Notes: generated from the letters alone by a model not told the origin. DNA of 64,000 nt from an uncultured Campylobacterales bacterium (GCA_947503785.1 CANNFB010000010.1:1-64000); one strand, 5' to 3'; positions 16,643-25,744 are shown, numbered from the stretch's first letter. A program made the numbers and translations.

Positions 16643-17413
16643 ATGCAAGACATTACAAATATTAGAGATATTAATGACCCACAAATAAAAGAGTTTATCT
16701 CTTTACGAAAATCAGCTCATGATGAAAAGTATGTAGTTGTTGAAAGTACGACAGTATTTAAAAAACTATTCAGTGCAAATATCAAAATACATAAAGTTTT
16801 TATAACCCCTGAACATTTAGATTTTCTAAAAGAAAATTGTAAAGATATAAACTTTCCAATACTAACAGCTTCAACTGAACTAATGAAAGAAATAGTAGGA
16901 CATAAAATACATCAAGGAATGTTAGCTCTTATTGATAAACCTGAGTTTATTAGCTTTGATGAGATAAAAGGAAATATCATAGTTTTAAATGGACTTACAT
17001 CTCCTGAAAACGTAGGTTCAATAGTACGTTCATGTGCAGCTTTTGATATTGGAACTTTAATCATAGATGAAAAGACTTGTTCACCATTTATACGAAGATG
17101 TATTAGAGTTTCTACTGGAAATTTATTTAATGTAAATGTATATAAATCAAGTGCTTTAAAAGATGATTTAATAAAACTAAAAGAACAAGGTTATACTATC
17201 TCAACAACTGCGAACGCTGAAAATGCTGTTAGTTTAAAAGATTATGATTTCCCTTCTAAGTCAGGTATTGTTATTGGAAATGAAGGTTTTGGTGTAGATG
17301 CTGAGATATTTGAATTATCAGATAATATACTTAAAATTGATATTCATGAAGAAGTTACAAGTTTAAATGCTGCGATTGCTACTTCTATTATATTGTTTAA
17401 GATGAGTAGTTAG
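16643..17413 (+). CDS. TrmH/SpoU-family RNA 2'-O-methyltransferase
   Basis: 256 residues. An N-terminal substrate-binding domain (about 1-100) precedes a SPOUT domain with the three SpoU motifs: NGLTSPENVGSIVRSC (about 114-129), GIVIGNEGFGV (about 212-222) and VTSLNAAIATSIILF (about 238-252). It should methylate a ribose in tRNA or rRNA; which site is not clear. Convergent with the nuclease-like gene that follows (3 nt apart). Confidence 0.9.
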   Translation: MQDITNIRDINDPQIKEFISLRKSAHDEKYVVVESTTVFKKLFSANIKIHKVFITPEHLDFLKENCKDINFPILTASTELMKEIVGHKIHQGMLALIDKPEFISFDEIKGNIIVLNGLTSPENVGSIVRSCAAFDIGTLIIDEKTCSPFIRRCIRVSTGNLFNVNVYKSSALKDDLIKLKEQGYTISTTANAENAVSLKDYDFPSKSGIVIGNEGFGVDAEIFELSDNILKIDIHEEVTSLNAAIATSIILFKMSS

Positions 17414-17416
17414 ATT

Positions 17417-18289
17417 TTATTTATTCCAATCTTTAATTATTTTATCTTTGAAAACTGCTGTAGATGTATTAGTCTCTCTACTTACATATTCAATAACTCC
17501 TATTAATTCTTTTGCATAATTTATTACCATTGGCATGGAATGAGGTCTTGAAATTGAATAGTCTACTTTATATGAATCAATTTTTAACATTGTATCCTTG
17601 TAAGAAATATACCCATCCTCAAATTCAACAACTTGAGACATATCTCCATATTCATTTTCTTTTATATTTGTTAACTTTTGTTGTAGGTCAAAAATTGAAT
17701 ATTGTTCATTTTTTATATTGTCTTTGATAAATATTTCATTATTCAAACCATCCATTAAAATAGGCTTAGAAGTGTCAATTTCTGTATTTTGTTCTATCCA
17801 ATCTTTATTAAGCTTTGGAGAGAAAGCTTTTACGTGAGCAGGAGATTGTATAAGCATATTAATATGGATTTCTTTTATAAGTGAATTTCCATCTTTATCT
17901 TTCCAATCATCATCTATTTGTTCTCTTACAATAAGTAGTTCAATCTTATTATATTTAGCTTTTTGTTCTGCTCCACTTTGATAGCCTGTTTTTGTTGCAA
18001 ATATAGGTTTAATATCTGGAATGTCTCTAATTTTTCCTATAAGTGAATCTATTTTATCTATTGAGATTTTAGAAGCATAATCTTTACACTCAATGACAGT
18101 TTTATATACAACTCCTGCAAGTTCATATTCCCAGTAAAGGTCAAATTCTCTATTTACTCCACAGTTGTCAGTTATTTTTATATTTTTTTCTATTGAAATA
18201 TTTTTTTGGTGTAAGTATTCTTCTGAATTAATTAAAGCTTGTTGTATTTTTTGAACAAAGCTTTCATAGTCTTTTCCATTGTTTGCCAT
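17417..18289 (-). CDS. Mrr-like PD-(D/E)XK restriction endonuclease-like protein
   Basis: 290 residues from the ATG at 18289; a TTG 18 nt upstream gives a less likely longer form. Near residues 40-75 is a nuclease-core pattern: REFDLYWEY, then VIECKDYASKISIDKIDSL, i.e. D...E-x-K with K in CKDY, as in Mrr_cat domains. FATKTGYQSGAEQKAK follows, again as in Mrr-like proteins. The C-terminal half is not recognised. No methyltransferase or other restriction gene is beside it. Possible type IV restriction enzyme or DNA-repair nuclease. Confidence 0.65.
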   Translation of the reverse strand: MANNGKDYESFVQKIQQALINSEEYLHQKNISIEKNIKITDNCGVNREFDLYWEYELAGVVYKTVIECKDYASKISIDKIDSLIGKIRDIPDIKPIFATKTGYQSGAEQKAKYNKIELLIVREQIDDDWKDKDGNSLIKEIHINMLIQSPAHVKAFSPKLNKDWIEQNTEIDTSKPILMDGLNNEIFIKDNIKNEQYSIFDLQQKLTNIKENEYGDMSQVVEFEDGYISYKDTMLKIDSYKVDYSISRPHSMPMVINYAKELIGVIEYVSRETNTSTAVFKDKIIKDWNK

Positions 18290-18432
18290 TTTATTAATCT
18301 CTTTCAAATTTAGTTAATAATAACTAAAATTATACCTTTAAAAAGCTTGAAATTTGAGAATTCATACTATTTATTCTTATATTAAATGATAGATTCACTT
18401 AATAATACATTTATGGAAAGTGTTCAAAAAGT

Positions 18433-18499
18433 AAAAGGGGACAGGCAACTTTAATTTAAAAAGGGGTCATATAAAAGGGGAATGATAATAGGGACACAA
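18433..18499. repeat. Cluster of AAAAGGGG(A/T)CA-like motifs, RAYT/REP-type scar (left part)
   Basis: Four tightly spaced G-rich motifs in otherwise AT-rich DNA: AAAAGGGGACAGGCAAC (18433-18449), AAAAAGGGGTCAT (18458-18470), ATAAAAGGGGAAT (18471-18483) and AATAGGGACACAA (18487-18499). I associate such AAAGGGGACAGG/GGGTCAGGTC sequences with the flanks of REP-associated Y1 transposase (RAYT) genes. No transposase is left here. Confidence 0.5.
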
Positions 18500-18503
18500 T
18501 ATC

Positions 18504-18606
18504 AAATTATTTAAGTAAATCTTTTTTTATAAAATATAAAGTATTGCTAGTATATGCATTAACCCAACACCAATAAGCCAAAAGTTTTCTCTTTTTCATT
18601 TTTTAA
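18504..18606 (-). pseudogene. Decayed partial copy of the small PLDc_N-like gene at 19774-19956
   Basis: This stretch aligns almost base for base with 19768-19875, for example the shared blocks ATAAGCCAAAA, GTTTTCTCTTTTTCATTTTT and ATTGCTAGTATA, but has single-base deletions and several substitutions that break the frame. It covers only the part coding for the last 30 or so residues of that gene. It is bounded on both sides by RAYT/REP-like motifs, so it is a relic of duplication or of a mobile-element event. Confidence 0.75.
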
Positions 18607-18608
18607 AA

Positions 18609-18632
18609 ATAAGGGTCAGGTCATGAATTACC
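18609..18632. repeat. RAYT/REP-like motif (right part)
   Basis: ATAAGGGTCAGGTCATGAAT: the GGGTCAGGTC core resembles the motifs at 18433-18499 and lies on the other side of the decayed gene copy. The remainder of the 395-base gap 18308-18702 shows nothing further I can name. Confidence 0.45.
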
Positions 18633-18702
18633 ACTTTTAATAAAATAAAAGAATGGAATTTGATTCTGATTTCTAATTTATCTTCCCCTAAACACCTAAT
18701 TT

Positions 18703-19704
18703 TTAAAAGGCTTTAAATACTTCTATTGTTTTGTCTATGTCTTCTTGTCTAATATCTCTATGAAATACTAACCGTAATTTATTATAAGAACCACCTACTA
18801 AAATGCCATTTTCTTTTAAATATTTTTTTAGTAAACCTTCATTTTTTACTTTTATAAAAATCATATTTGTATGATGTGATAAAACCTCTATATCTTTTAG
18901 TTTATTTAATTCTTTTGATAATAAAGAAGCTTTTAGATGGTCTTTTTCTAAATCTTGGATATTATATTTTAAAGCATATATTCCAGCAGCGGCTAAAATG
19001 CCACTCTGTCTCATACCTCCACCTAACATTTTTCTATAATTTGTAGCTTTTTTTATAAACTTTTTAGAACCTAAAAGTATAGAACCAGCAGGAGTTCCTA
19101 AACCTTTTGATAAACATATAGAAATAGAATCAAAATGTTCACATATTTCATCTAACTGTAAATCATCTTCTATTAAAGCATTAAAAATTCTTGCCCCATC
19201 TAAATGTAATAAAAGTTTATTTTCTTTAGCAAAAGCTGATACTTCCTTTATATAGTCTAAACTAAGACTTTGTCCATGGTGAGTATTTTCCAAACATAAA
19301 AGTTTTGTTTTTGCAAAATGTGCATCATCAGGTTTTATTTTTTCTTTTATTTTATTGATATCTAAAGTTGCATTTTTTTCAAACTCTATTGGTTGGGGTT
19401 GTATACTTCCTACAACAGCTCCACCACCAGCTTCATATTTGTATATATGAGCATCTTGTCCACAAATATATTCATCACCTCTTTTACAATGTGATAATAA
19501 GGCTAAGAGATTAGATAAAGTACCAGAACTTACAAATAAAGCAGCTTCTTTATTAGCCATTTTTCTCATAATTTTTTCAAGTTTATTTACACTTGGGTCT
19601 TCTTTATATACATCATCACCAAGGGGAGCTTTAAACATAAACTTTTTCATTTTTCTTGAAGGTTTTGTAACGGTATCACTTCTAAAATCTATAATATTTT
19701 TCAT
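18703..19704 (-). CDS. ltaE: Low-specificity L-threonine aldolase (PLP enzyme)
   Basis: 333 residues from the ATG at 19704, chosen because AGGGAGA lies at the right distance and the family starts with IDFRSDTVTKPS; the frame stays open for 19 codons upstream. Marks of the family are PLGDDVYKEDPSVNKLE, ALFVSSGTLSNLLAL, LHLDGARIFNA (PLP-contacting Asp) and SICLSKGLGTPAGS (Schiff-base lysine in LSKG near 205). It cleaves threonine/allo-threonine to glycine and acetaldehyde. Next to it upstream is an unrelated small membrane-protein gene. Confidence 0.93.
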   Translation of the reverse strand: MKNIIDFRSDTVTKPSRKMKKFMFKAPLGDDVYKEDPSVNKLEKIMRKMANKEAALFVSSGTLSNLLALLSHCKRGDEYICGQDAHIYKYEAGGGAVVGSIQPQPIEFEKNATLDINKIKEKIKPDDAHFAKTKLLCLENTHHGQSLSLDYIKEVSAFAKENKLLLHLDGARIFNALIEDDLQLDEICEHFDSISICLSKGLGTPAGSILLGSKKFIKKATNYRKMLGGGMRQSGILAAAGIYALKYNIQDLEKDHLKASLLSKELNKLKDIEVLSHHTNMIFIKVKNEGLLKKYLKENGILVGGSYNKLRLVFHRDIRQEDIDKTIEVFKAF

Positions 19705-19773
19705 TTTATTCTCCCTATTTTTAATTGTATTTATTTTATGGGAAAACTGAAAAAAAAGCAAGTTGCAATTATT

Positions 19774-19956
19774 TTATTTAATCAAATCTTTTTTTACAAA
19801 AATATAAAGCATTGCTAGTATAGGCATAAATCCTACTCCAATAAGCCAAAAAGTTTTCTCTTTTTCATTTTTAAATTTATTTGAAATAATAGAAAATAGT
19901 GAATAAAACCAAATTGCAATTACAATAATAATAATAAAAATTGAATAAGTTGCCAT
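19774..19956 (-). CDS. Small membrane protein, PLDc_N-like
   Basis: 60 residues: helix at about 5-25, short basic loop (NKFKNEKEKTFW), second helix at about 36-54, basic end. This layout and the FWLIGVGFMPILAMLYIF second helix resemble the PLDc_N membrane module found at the start of cardiolipin synthases and as free small proteins. A broken partial copy of this gene lies at 18504-18606. Confidence 0.7.
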   Translation of the reverse strand: MATYSIFIIIIVIAIWFYSLFSIISNKFKNEKEKTFWLIGVGFMPILAMLYIFVKKDLIK

Positions 19957-20041
19957 AATGACTCCTTTTATTTAAGTATAGGCCTATATCTATTAAAACA
20001 ATAAAAAGAAATAAAACTAGTTTAAAAATAAAGGAAATGAG

Positions 20042-20064
20042 AATAAAGGGGAAACCCCTTTATT
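20042..20064 (-). terminator. GC-capped hairpin terminator of the YeeE/YedE gene
   Basis: Perfect 10-bp stem AATAAAGGGG/CCCCTTTATT with AAA loop, beginning at the stop codon of the transporter gene on the minus strand. Confidence 0.75.
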
Positions 20065-21143
20065 TATATCTGATAATCAGGTGCGTTGTCATCCCATTCG
20101 AAGATGAAACACATTGGTAGTTTATTTTTCTTATTTAAAAGAAGTGCTGTGATAGTTCCTGAAACGATTATTGAAACAATTGCAAGTGCTGAAGCAAAAG
20201 CAAGTGTTGAAAGTCCTGTAAGACCTTGTCCTACGGTACAACCAATTGATAAAACACCACCAACACCCATAAGTGCTCCACCTATCATATTGTATTTAGT
20301 TCTATTAATATTTTGAGCAGCTGTACATCCAAAGCTATATTTTTTATTTATAAATGACATTATAAATGTTCCGAATAAAACACCACATACTAATGAAATT
20401 GGAAATGATAATTCATTTACTTCATAATACATAAATAACTCTACAGTCTTAGCTGTAGGATAAACGAAAGTAATTCCATCAAGAGCGATTTCTCTTTCCA
20501 TACTCTCAGCACCAACAACACCTGAGATATACCAAGCAAGTGATATTAAGATACCAATTACAACACCATCCCAAAGTGAAAATACTCTTTTGATTTTTTT
20601 AATTATAAATAATAAAATAGCTATTAATACCGCTAAAACTACATATATATTCATAGTGATATTTGGTATAAAAGAAGATAGATTGATTAAAGTTTCATTA
20701 TTTATAATAGGTGATAATACACCATATAATAAACCTTTAGTTGTTGCATATGCAAAAATACCAATAAAAATAATAGTAATTAAAGAGTTAGAATCACCCT
20801 GCGCAAACTTTATTAACTGTCTATTTCCACAACCATCTGCTAACATCATTCCAATACCAAATAGTATTCCACCTGCAATAATCACAAAATAGTTAATATT
20901 CTCTTTATAGTATTTTGATTCACTCAAATCAAGTTCAAATATATATGACATAATTGCTGTTGAAATTACAGCTACAATCATAGCCATAATTACAGAAGCT
21001 GCTCTTTTTGTAGATTTTGTAAGGATATAATCTTTTATAGAACCACTAAAGCAAAATTGTTGTTTTTGTGCAACCATTCCAAAAATAGTTCCTAAAACTA
21101 AGGCTAAAATATTTACTGTTTCAAATATTTCTAATTCAAACAT
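20064..21143 (-). CDS. YeeE/YedE (TsuA-like) sulfur-compound transporter
   Basis: 359 residues, about nine to ten hydrophobic helices. Conserved cysteine motifs of the family are visible: QFCFSG (about 30), DGCGNRQL (about 106), FGCTAAQ (about 270) and IGCTVGQGLTGLS (about 300). In TsuA such cysteines pass thiosulfate through the inner membrane. It starts 1 nt from the stop of a small acidic gene, and a periplasmic rhodanese gene lies about 390 nt upstream on the same strand, giving a local sulfur theme. Substrate is inferred: thiosulfate or related sulfane sulfur. Confidence 0.88.
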   Translation of the reverse strand: MFELEIFETVNILALVLGTIFGMVAQKQQFCFSGSIKDYILTKSTKRAASVIMAMIVAVISTAIMSYIFELDLSESKYYKENINYFVIIAGGILFGIGMMLADGCGNRQLIKFAQGDSNSLITIIFIGIFAYATTKGLLYGVLSPIINNETLINLSSFIPNITMNIYVVLAVLIAILLFIIKKIKRVFSLWDGVVIGILISLAWYISGVVGAESMEREIALDGITFVYPTAKTVELFMYYEVNELSFPISLVCGVLFGTFIMSFINKKYSFGCTAAQNINRTKYNMIGGALMGVGGVLSIGCTVGQGLTGLSTLAFASALAIVSIIVSGTITALLLNKKNKLPMCFIFEWDDNAPDYQI

Positions 21144-21144
21144 A

Positions 21145-21399
21145 TTATTTATCTATTCTCATTTCTTCTAAAACTTCTAAGATTTCAATTGCGTCTTCAT
21201 CTTTTAAGTTATTACTTTCAATGTCTATTAGTACTTCATCAAAATATAGTTTGATATCTTCCATATATTTTAATTCATCTTTATCTTCTTTTGTAGATTT
21301 TTTGCCATCTACTATATCCATCAATTCATCAATATTTTCATCAATCTCAGGTATCACATCTTCTTTTAATATTTTTTCAAGTTCTGATATTTTGCTCAT
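21145..21399 (-). CDS. Small acidic helical protein, co-transcribed with YeeE/YedE
   Basis: 84 residues, very rich in E, D and K, without cysteine, signal or membrane segment; predicted to be all-helical and possibly coiled coil (SELEKILKEDVIPEIDENIDEL). It ends 1 nt before the transporter start, so it is surely in the same operon. I do not recognise the family. Confidence 0.7.
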   Translation of the reverse strand: MSKISELEKILKEDVIPEIDENIDELMDIVDGKKSTKEDKDELKYMEDIKLYFDEVLIDIESNNLKDEDAIEILEVLEEMRIDK

Positions 21400-21490
21400 A
21401 AAGTTTCCTATTTTTTTGAAAGTATATCAAAATATGTTTAATATTAATATTCAAATGCAAGGATAAAGAGGTTTTTTACTTGTATGTAGC

Positions 21491-21523
21491 TAACTAAAAA
21501 GGATAAGTAATCCTTTTTAGTTA
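21491..21523. terminator. Strong 14-bp hairpin terminator
   Basis: Perfect stem TAACTAAAAAGGAT/ATCCTTTTTAGTTA, loop AAGTA. It lies just past the rhodanese gene stop (minus strand) and separates it from the downstream YeeE/YedE operon. Confidence 0.85.
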
Positions 21524-21529
21524 GGGAAG

Positions 21530-22045
21530 TTATTTATAACAGTGTTGTGCTTTAAAGCTACCAAATTTATTTTTAGTTCCTGCTTTATTACTTTTTGAAG
21601 AATAGTTTGTAGTTATTGGGTTACATGAATCTATCCATGAATAAAAATCAAATATTTTAACTTTTTTAAATCCCATTTTTCTAAATGTCTCAGCTTCAAT
21701 AGCTGCTCTTTTTGCACTATTACAAATTACGATTAAGTTTTGTTTTACGAAGTTATCGTCATCATCAAGGGCATAATTTGCAAGAGCTTTTTCAGGAGCT
21801 TGTCTTCCTATTCTAGCAGTTCCTTTAATTCTTCCTGCTGACCATTCTTCTTTTGTTCTAACGTCTGCTACTACCCAGTCTTTTGATGCAATTGCAGATT
21901 TTACTTCTTCAACTGTCGCGTAGTTACCAGCTTTTTTATTTTCTGCTACAAGTTTTGATGACATAGTTTTATAATCTACAAATCCATTAGCTAGTAATGT
22001 GCTACTTGTAATCATACCTGCTATTAGTAAAGTCTTTAGTTTCAT
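21530..22045 (-). CDS. Periplasmic single-domain rhodanese
   Basis: 171 residues. Signal peptide KLKTLLIAGMITSSTLLANG. The rhodanese domain (about 45-145) has VVADVRTKEEWSAGRIKGT and the active-site loop VICNSAKRA with the catalytic cysteine near 111. A second conserved-looking cysteine pair sits in WIDSCNP and in the C-terminal HCYK. It may bind or transfer sulfane sulfur in the periplasm; the YeeE/YedE transporter next door would be a natural partner, though a strong terminator separates the two units. Confidence 0.88.
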   Translation of the reverse strand: MKLKTLLIAGMITSSTLLANGFVDYKTMSSKLVAENKKAGNYATVEEVKSAIASKDWVVADVRTKEEWSAGRIKGTARIGRQAPEKALANYALDDDDNFVKQNLIVICNSAKRAAIEAETFRKMGFKKVKIFDFYSWIDSCNPITTNYSSKSNKAGTKNKFGSFKAQHCYK

Positions 22046-22226
22046 TAGAAATCCTTATGTTTTATTTATATTACATTATAAGTTATAATTATTAAAGTAA
22101 TATAAATATTTTGAATTAATTATAAGAAAAACAAATATATAAATATTACTTATAATTATTATTTGAAAGTATTGATGTTAAAGACTTTGGTGCTTGATTT
22201 TTTATATAGAGTTACAGCAGGAGTTA

Positions 22227-22688
22227 TTAGAATAATTGAATTACATAAGTTCCTTCAAACTCAACACATACTTCATCATCTTCAATTATCTTAGATTTTA
22301 TTTTTATTGAAGAACTACCTTTTTTATCAATTTTTTCTTTTAATATAGATATCTCTTCTATTGAAGGTTTATGTGTATAACAAATGATATCTTTTCTGAC
22401 AGGTTTTAAATATAAGTTTTCATTCTTTATAACTACAATATTTTTACTATCAATTTCAAGTTCTTTTGAAATCAGCCAACATAAACTCCATGATGATATA
22501 ATAGTCATAGTACTTAAACTTCCACCAAAAGCTGTACCTTTATCATTTATATTAATATCCAAAGGTGCTGATGTGATTAGCTCTTTATCGTTATAAGTAT
22601 CAATTTTTAATTTCATTACTTTAGTTAGAGGAATTTCTTCATGTAATTTTTTTTCTAGTTGTTTAATCAAAGTAGTCCTTCGTATCAT
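22227..22688 (-). CDS. YiiD C-terminal-like hot-dog thioesterase
   Basis: 153 residues, soluble. NINDKGTAFGGSLSTMTIISSWSL (about 50-72) is the signature helix region of the hot-dog fold subfamily found at the C-terminus of YiiD and as stand-alone putative thioesterases. Substrate unknown. Single gene. Confidence 0.75.
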   Translation of the reverse strand: MIRRTTLIKQLEKKLHEEIPLTKVMKLKIDTYNDKELITSAPLDININDKGTAFGGSLSTMTIISSWSLCWLISKELEIDSKNIVVIKNENLYLKPVRKDIICYTHKPSIEEISILKEKIDKKGSSSIKIKSKIIEDDEVCVEFEGTYVIQLF

Positions 22689-22746
22689 TAATATTAAAAT
22701 TATAATAATAAAAACTTAAAATAATCACTTTATTAAAGGCACAGAA

Positions 22747-22773
22747 GTTGTACACTTATAAGATGTGTACAAC
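22747..22773. promoter_or_regulatory. Inverted repeat GTTGTACAC-N9-GTGTACAAC upstream of acnB
   Basis: Nine-base perfect arms (22747-22755 and 22765-22773). Each arm contains TTGTACA or its complement, which recurs nearer the gene at 22924 and 22947. Could be an operator or an RNA hairpin. Confidence 0.5.
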
Positions 22774-22779
22774 AAAACA

Positions 22780-22799
22780 ACACTTTAAAATTAAAGTGT
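22780..22799. promoter_or_regulatory. Hairpin ACACTTTAA-AA-TTAAAGTGT
   Basis: Perfect 9-bp palindrome immediately after the previous inverted repeat, in the 325-base gap before acnB. It may end the transcript of an upstream leader or bind a protein. Confidence 0.4.
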
Positions 22800-22832
22800 G
22801 TATAAAAGTAGCTATTATAATGAACTCTATTT

Positions 22833-22861
22833 AAACCCTATAAAAGCCTAAAATAGGGTTT
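22833..22861 (+). promoter_or_regulatory. Hairpin AAACCCTAT/ATAGGGTTT followed by T-rich DNA
   Basis: Nine-base stem with GGG/CCC core and loop AAAAGCCTAAA, followed by a T-rich stretch. Shape of a terminator or attenuator, but it lies about 110 nt upstream of the likely acnB promoter. Confidence 0.45.
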
Positions 22862-22923
22862 TAAAAGTAATATTTTTCTTTTAAAAGCTTTATAGTGTAA
22901 CTTTTATTTACAAAAATAAAAAC

Positions 22924-22978
22924 TTGTACATCTCTTTACAATAATTGTACATACTAATTTTATGCTTTATGCTATAAT
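22924..22978 (+). promoter_or_regulatory. acnB promoter region with two TTGTACAT repeats and TATAAT
   Basis: Direct repeats TTGTACAT at 22924-22931 and 22945-22952 region (second copy begins within TTGTACATAC) are followed by a consensus -10, TATAAT, at 22973-22978, 36 nt before the acnB ATG. Spacing from the second repeat is about 20 nt, too long for a good -35, so I read the repeats as a regulator site. The T-rich periodic -35-less style fits Campylobacterota sigma-70 promoters. Confidence 0.5.
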
Positions 22979-23013
22979 CTTAACAATAAATTAAATCAAA
23001 TAGGAGATAATAT

Positions 23014-25587
23014 ATGAGTTTATTAGTAAATTATAAAGCACATACACAACAAAGAGCTGAAGAAGGTGGATTACCTCCATTAGCATTAACTGCTGAAGAA
23101 ACAGCACAGTTAGTTGAATTATTAAAAGCTGATACAGTAGCTGAGTCTGAGTACGTATTAGATTTATTTAACAACAAAATCAACCCAGGTGTTGATGATG
23201 CTGCTTATGTAAAAGCTGCATTCTTAAATGATGTTGTTCAAGGTAATGTTGCATGTTCAGTAATTTCAAAATCTGAAGCTGTAAGAATTTTAGGAACAAT
23301 GATGGGTGGATTCAACGTTGTACCATTAATTGATGCACTTAAAATTGATGAAGTAGCTGAAGCTGCTGCAAGTGAATTAAAAAATACTATCTTAGTATAT
23401 GATTCATTTAATGATGTTAAAGATTTAATGGATGCTGGAAATGCACATGCTAAATCAGTTATCGAATCTTGGGCAAATGCAGAATGGTTTACTAACAAAC
23501 CTGCATTAGAAGAAGAAATGACTTTAACTGTATATAAAATTCCTGGTGAAACAAATACAGATGATTTATCTCCTGCAACTGTTGCATTTACTAGATCAGA
23601 TATTCCTTTACATGCAACTGCAATGTTACAATCTAGAATGGAAGATCCATTAAACAAAATGATTGAGCTTAAAGAAAAAGGTCATCCTTTAGCATACGTT
23701 GGTGATGTTGTTGGTACTGGTTCTTCAAGAAAATCAGGTATTAACTCAGTTCAATGGCACATGGGTAGAGATATTCCTGGTGTTCCTAATAAAAGAACTG
23801 GTGGTGTTGTAATTGGTTCTATTATTGCTCCAATTTTCTTCAATACTGCAGAAGATTCAGGTTGTTTACCAATTGAAGCTTCAGTTGATGCTTTAGAAAC
23901 TGGTGATGTTATCACTTTAAAACCTTATGCTGGTGTAATTGAGAAAGACGGTTCAGTTGTTTCTGAATTCGAATTAGCTCCAAATACATTAACAGACGAA
24001 ATGAGAGCTGGTGGTAGAATTCCATTAATTATTGGTAAAGGTCTTACTGTAAGAGCTAGAGAAACTTTAGGATTAGATGCTACTACTGCATTTGTTGCTC
24101 CTTCTCAACCTGCTGATAATGGTAAAGGATTTACTCAAGCACAAAAAATGGTTGGACGAGCTTGTGGTATCGAAGGTGTTAAACCTGGTATGTACGTTGA
24201 GCCAATTGCAACTACTGTTGGATCTCAAGATACAACTGGACCAATGACTAGAGATGAGATTAAAGAACTTGCTGCACTTTCTTTTGGTGCTGATATGGTT
24301 ATGCAATCATTCTGTCATACTGCTGCTTACCCAAAACCAGCAGATATTAAATTAAGACATACTTTACCTGAGTTTATTTCATCAAGAGGTGGAGTTACAT
24401 TAAGACCAGGTGATGGTGTTATTCACTCATGGTTAAATAGATTATGTTTACCTGATACTGTTGGTACTGGTGGAGATTCTCATACTAGATTCCCAATTGG
24501 TATTTCATTCCCAGCTGGTTCTGGACTAATTGCATTTGCTGGTGTTACTGGTGCTATGCCTTTAACTATGCCTGAATCTGTTCTTGTTAAATTCAAAGGT
24601 GAAATGCAACCAGGAATTACTTTAAGAGATTTAGTTAACGCAATTCCTTACCAAGCTATTCAAGATGGTTTATTAACTGTTGAGAAAAAAGGTAAGAAAA
24701 ACGTATTCGCTGGAACAATCGTTGAGATTGCTGGTTTACCAGATCTTAAAGTTGAGCAAGCATTTGAATTATCAGATTCTGCAGCAGAGAGATCAGCAGC
24801 AGCTTGTTCTGTTCAATTATCAAAAGAACCAATCATTGAGTACTTATCTTCAAACATCGCATTAATTGAAAAGATGATCGAAGAAGGTTACGAAGATGCT
24901 AGAACTCTTCAAAGAAGAGCAGATAAAATGAGAGAATGGATTGCTAATCCTGAATTACTTCAACCAGATGCTGATGCAGAATATGCAGCAACTATTGAAA
25001 TTGATTTAAATACAATTACTGAACCAATCTTAGCTTGTCCAAATGATCCAGATGATGTTGATACATTAACTAATATTTTAGCAGATGAAAGAAGAATTAA
25101 GAATATTGATGAAGTATTTGTAGGTTCTTGTATGACTAATATCGGATTATTCAGAGCTTTAGGTGAAGTACTTAAAGGTGAAGGTGAAGTTCCAACTAAA
25201 TTATGGGTTGCACCACCAACAAAAATGGATAAAGAACAATTAACTGAAGAAGGGTATTATTCAATCTTTGCAGCTGCGGGTGCAAGACTTGAAATTCCTG
25301 GATGTTCATTATGTATGGGTAACCAAGCATCAGTTTCTGAAGGAGCTGCTGTATTCTCTACATCTACAAGAAACTTTGATAATAGATTAGGAAAAGGTTC
25401 TCAAGTTTATCTTGGATCTGCTGAAGTTGCTGCTGTTGCTGCACTTCTTGGAAGACTTCCAACAAAAGCTGAGTACATGGAAATTGTACCTAAGAAAATT
25501 ACAGAAAAAAACAAAGAGGGTGTTTATAAATACTTAAACTTCCACGAAGTTACTTCTGAACAATTAACAAACTTAGTTCACTCTTAG
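23014..25587 (+). CDS. acnB: Aconitate hydratase B
   Basis: 857 residues, the usual AcnB length, with the N-terminal HEAT-like domain (about 1-160), then swivel domain and catalytic domains. Iron-sulfur ligands are visible in [10 protein letters not shown] (about 710) and in [10 protein letters not shown] (about 768-777). [12 protein letters not shown] and [16 protein letters not shown] are also typical. A strong AGGAGA ribosome site lies 7 nt before the ATG. It isomerises citrate to isocitrate in the TCA cycle, and apo-AcnB is known to bind mRNA in other bacteria. Codon use looks more restricted than in neighbours (many GGT, GTT, GCT), fitting high expression. Confidence 0.97.
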   Translation: MSLLVNYKAHTQQRAEEGGLPPLALTAEETAQLVELLKADTVAESEYVLDLFNNKINPGVDDAAYVKAAFLNDVVQGNVACSVISKSEAVRILGTMMGGFNVVPLIDALKIDEVAEAAASELKNTILVYDSFNDVKDLMDAGNAHAKSVIESWANAEWFTNKPALEEEMTLTVYKIPGETNTDDLSPATVAFTRSDIPLHATAMLQSRMEDPLNKMIELKEKGHPLAYVGDVVGTGSSRKSGINSVQWHMGRDIPGVPNKRTGGVVIGSIIAPIFFNTAEDSGCLPIEASVDALETGDVITLKPYAGVIEKDGSVVSEFELAPNTLTDEMRAGGRIPLIIGKGLTVRARETLGLDATTAFVAPSQPADNGKGFTQAQKMVGRACGIEGVKPGMYVEPIATTVGSQDTTGPMTRDEIKELAALSFGADMVMQSFCHTAAYPKPADIKLRHTLPEFISSRGGVTLRPGDGVIHSWLNRLCLPDTVGTGGDSHTRFPIGISFPAGSGLIAFAGVTGAMPLTMPESVLVKFKGEMQPGITLRDLVNAIPYQAIQDGLLTVEKKGKKNVFAGTIVEIAGLPDLKVEQAFELSDSAAERSAAACSVQLSKEPIIEYLSSNIALIEKMIEEGYEDARTLQRRADKMREWIANPELLQPDADAEYAATIEIDLNTITEPILACPNDPDDVDTLTNILADERRIKNIDEVFVGSCMTNIGLFRALGEVLKGEGEVPTKLWVAPPTKMDKEQLTEEGYYSIFAAAGARLEIPGCSLCMGNQASVSEGAAVFSTSTRNFDNRLGKGSQVYLGSAEVAAVAALLGRLPTKAEYMEIVPKKITEKNKEGVYKYLNFHEVTSEQLTNLVHS

Positions 25588-25601
25588 GAACTATTTTAAA
25601 G

Positions 25602-25627
25602 ATAAGTTGGGATTTATCCCAGCTTAT
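25602..25627 (+). terminator. Terminator hairpin after acnB
   Basis: Stem ATAAGTTGGGA/TCCCAGCTTAT with one T-G pair and TTTA loop, 15 nt past the acnB stop. Confidence 0.75.
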
Positions 25628-25744
25628 TAACTTCTATTTATAGCTAGTGTAATTATAATTTTCACACCTATATATTCTTTCTCATTACATTCAATTTTAA
25701 TATTTGTTTAGATAGTATGCATGCTTTATTTTAAGGATTTAGAC

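Noticed and set aside
18433-18632. CRISPR-like short repeats
   Set aside because: Motifs are unequal in length, irregularly spaced and lack a conserved repeat of 24 nt or more; there are no cas genes.
24073-24306. Minus-strand frame inside acnB
   Set aside because: Shadow of acnB, whose frame is beyond doubt; no start signals.
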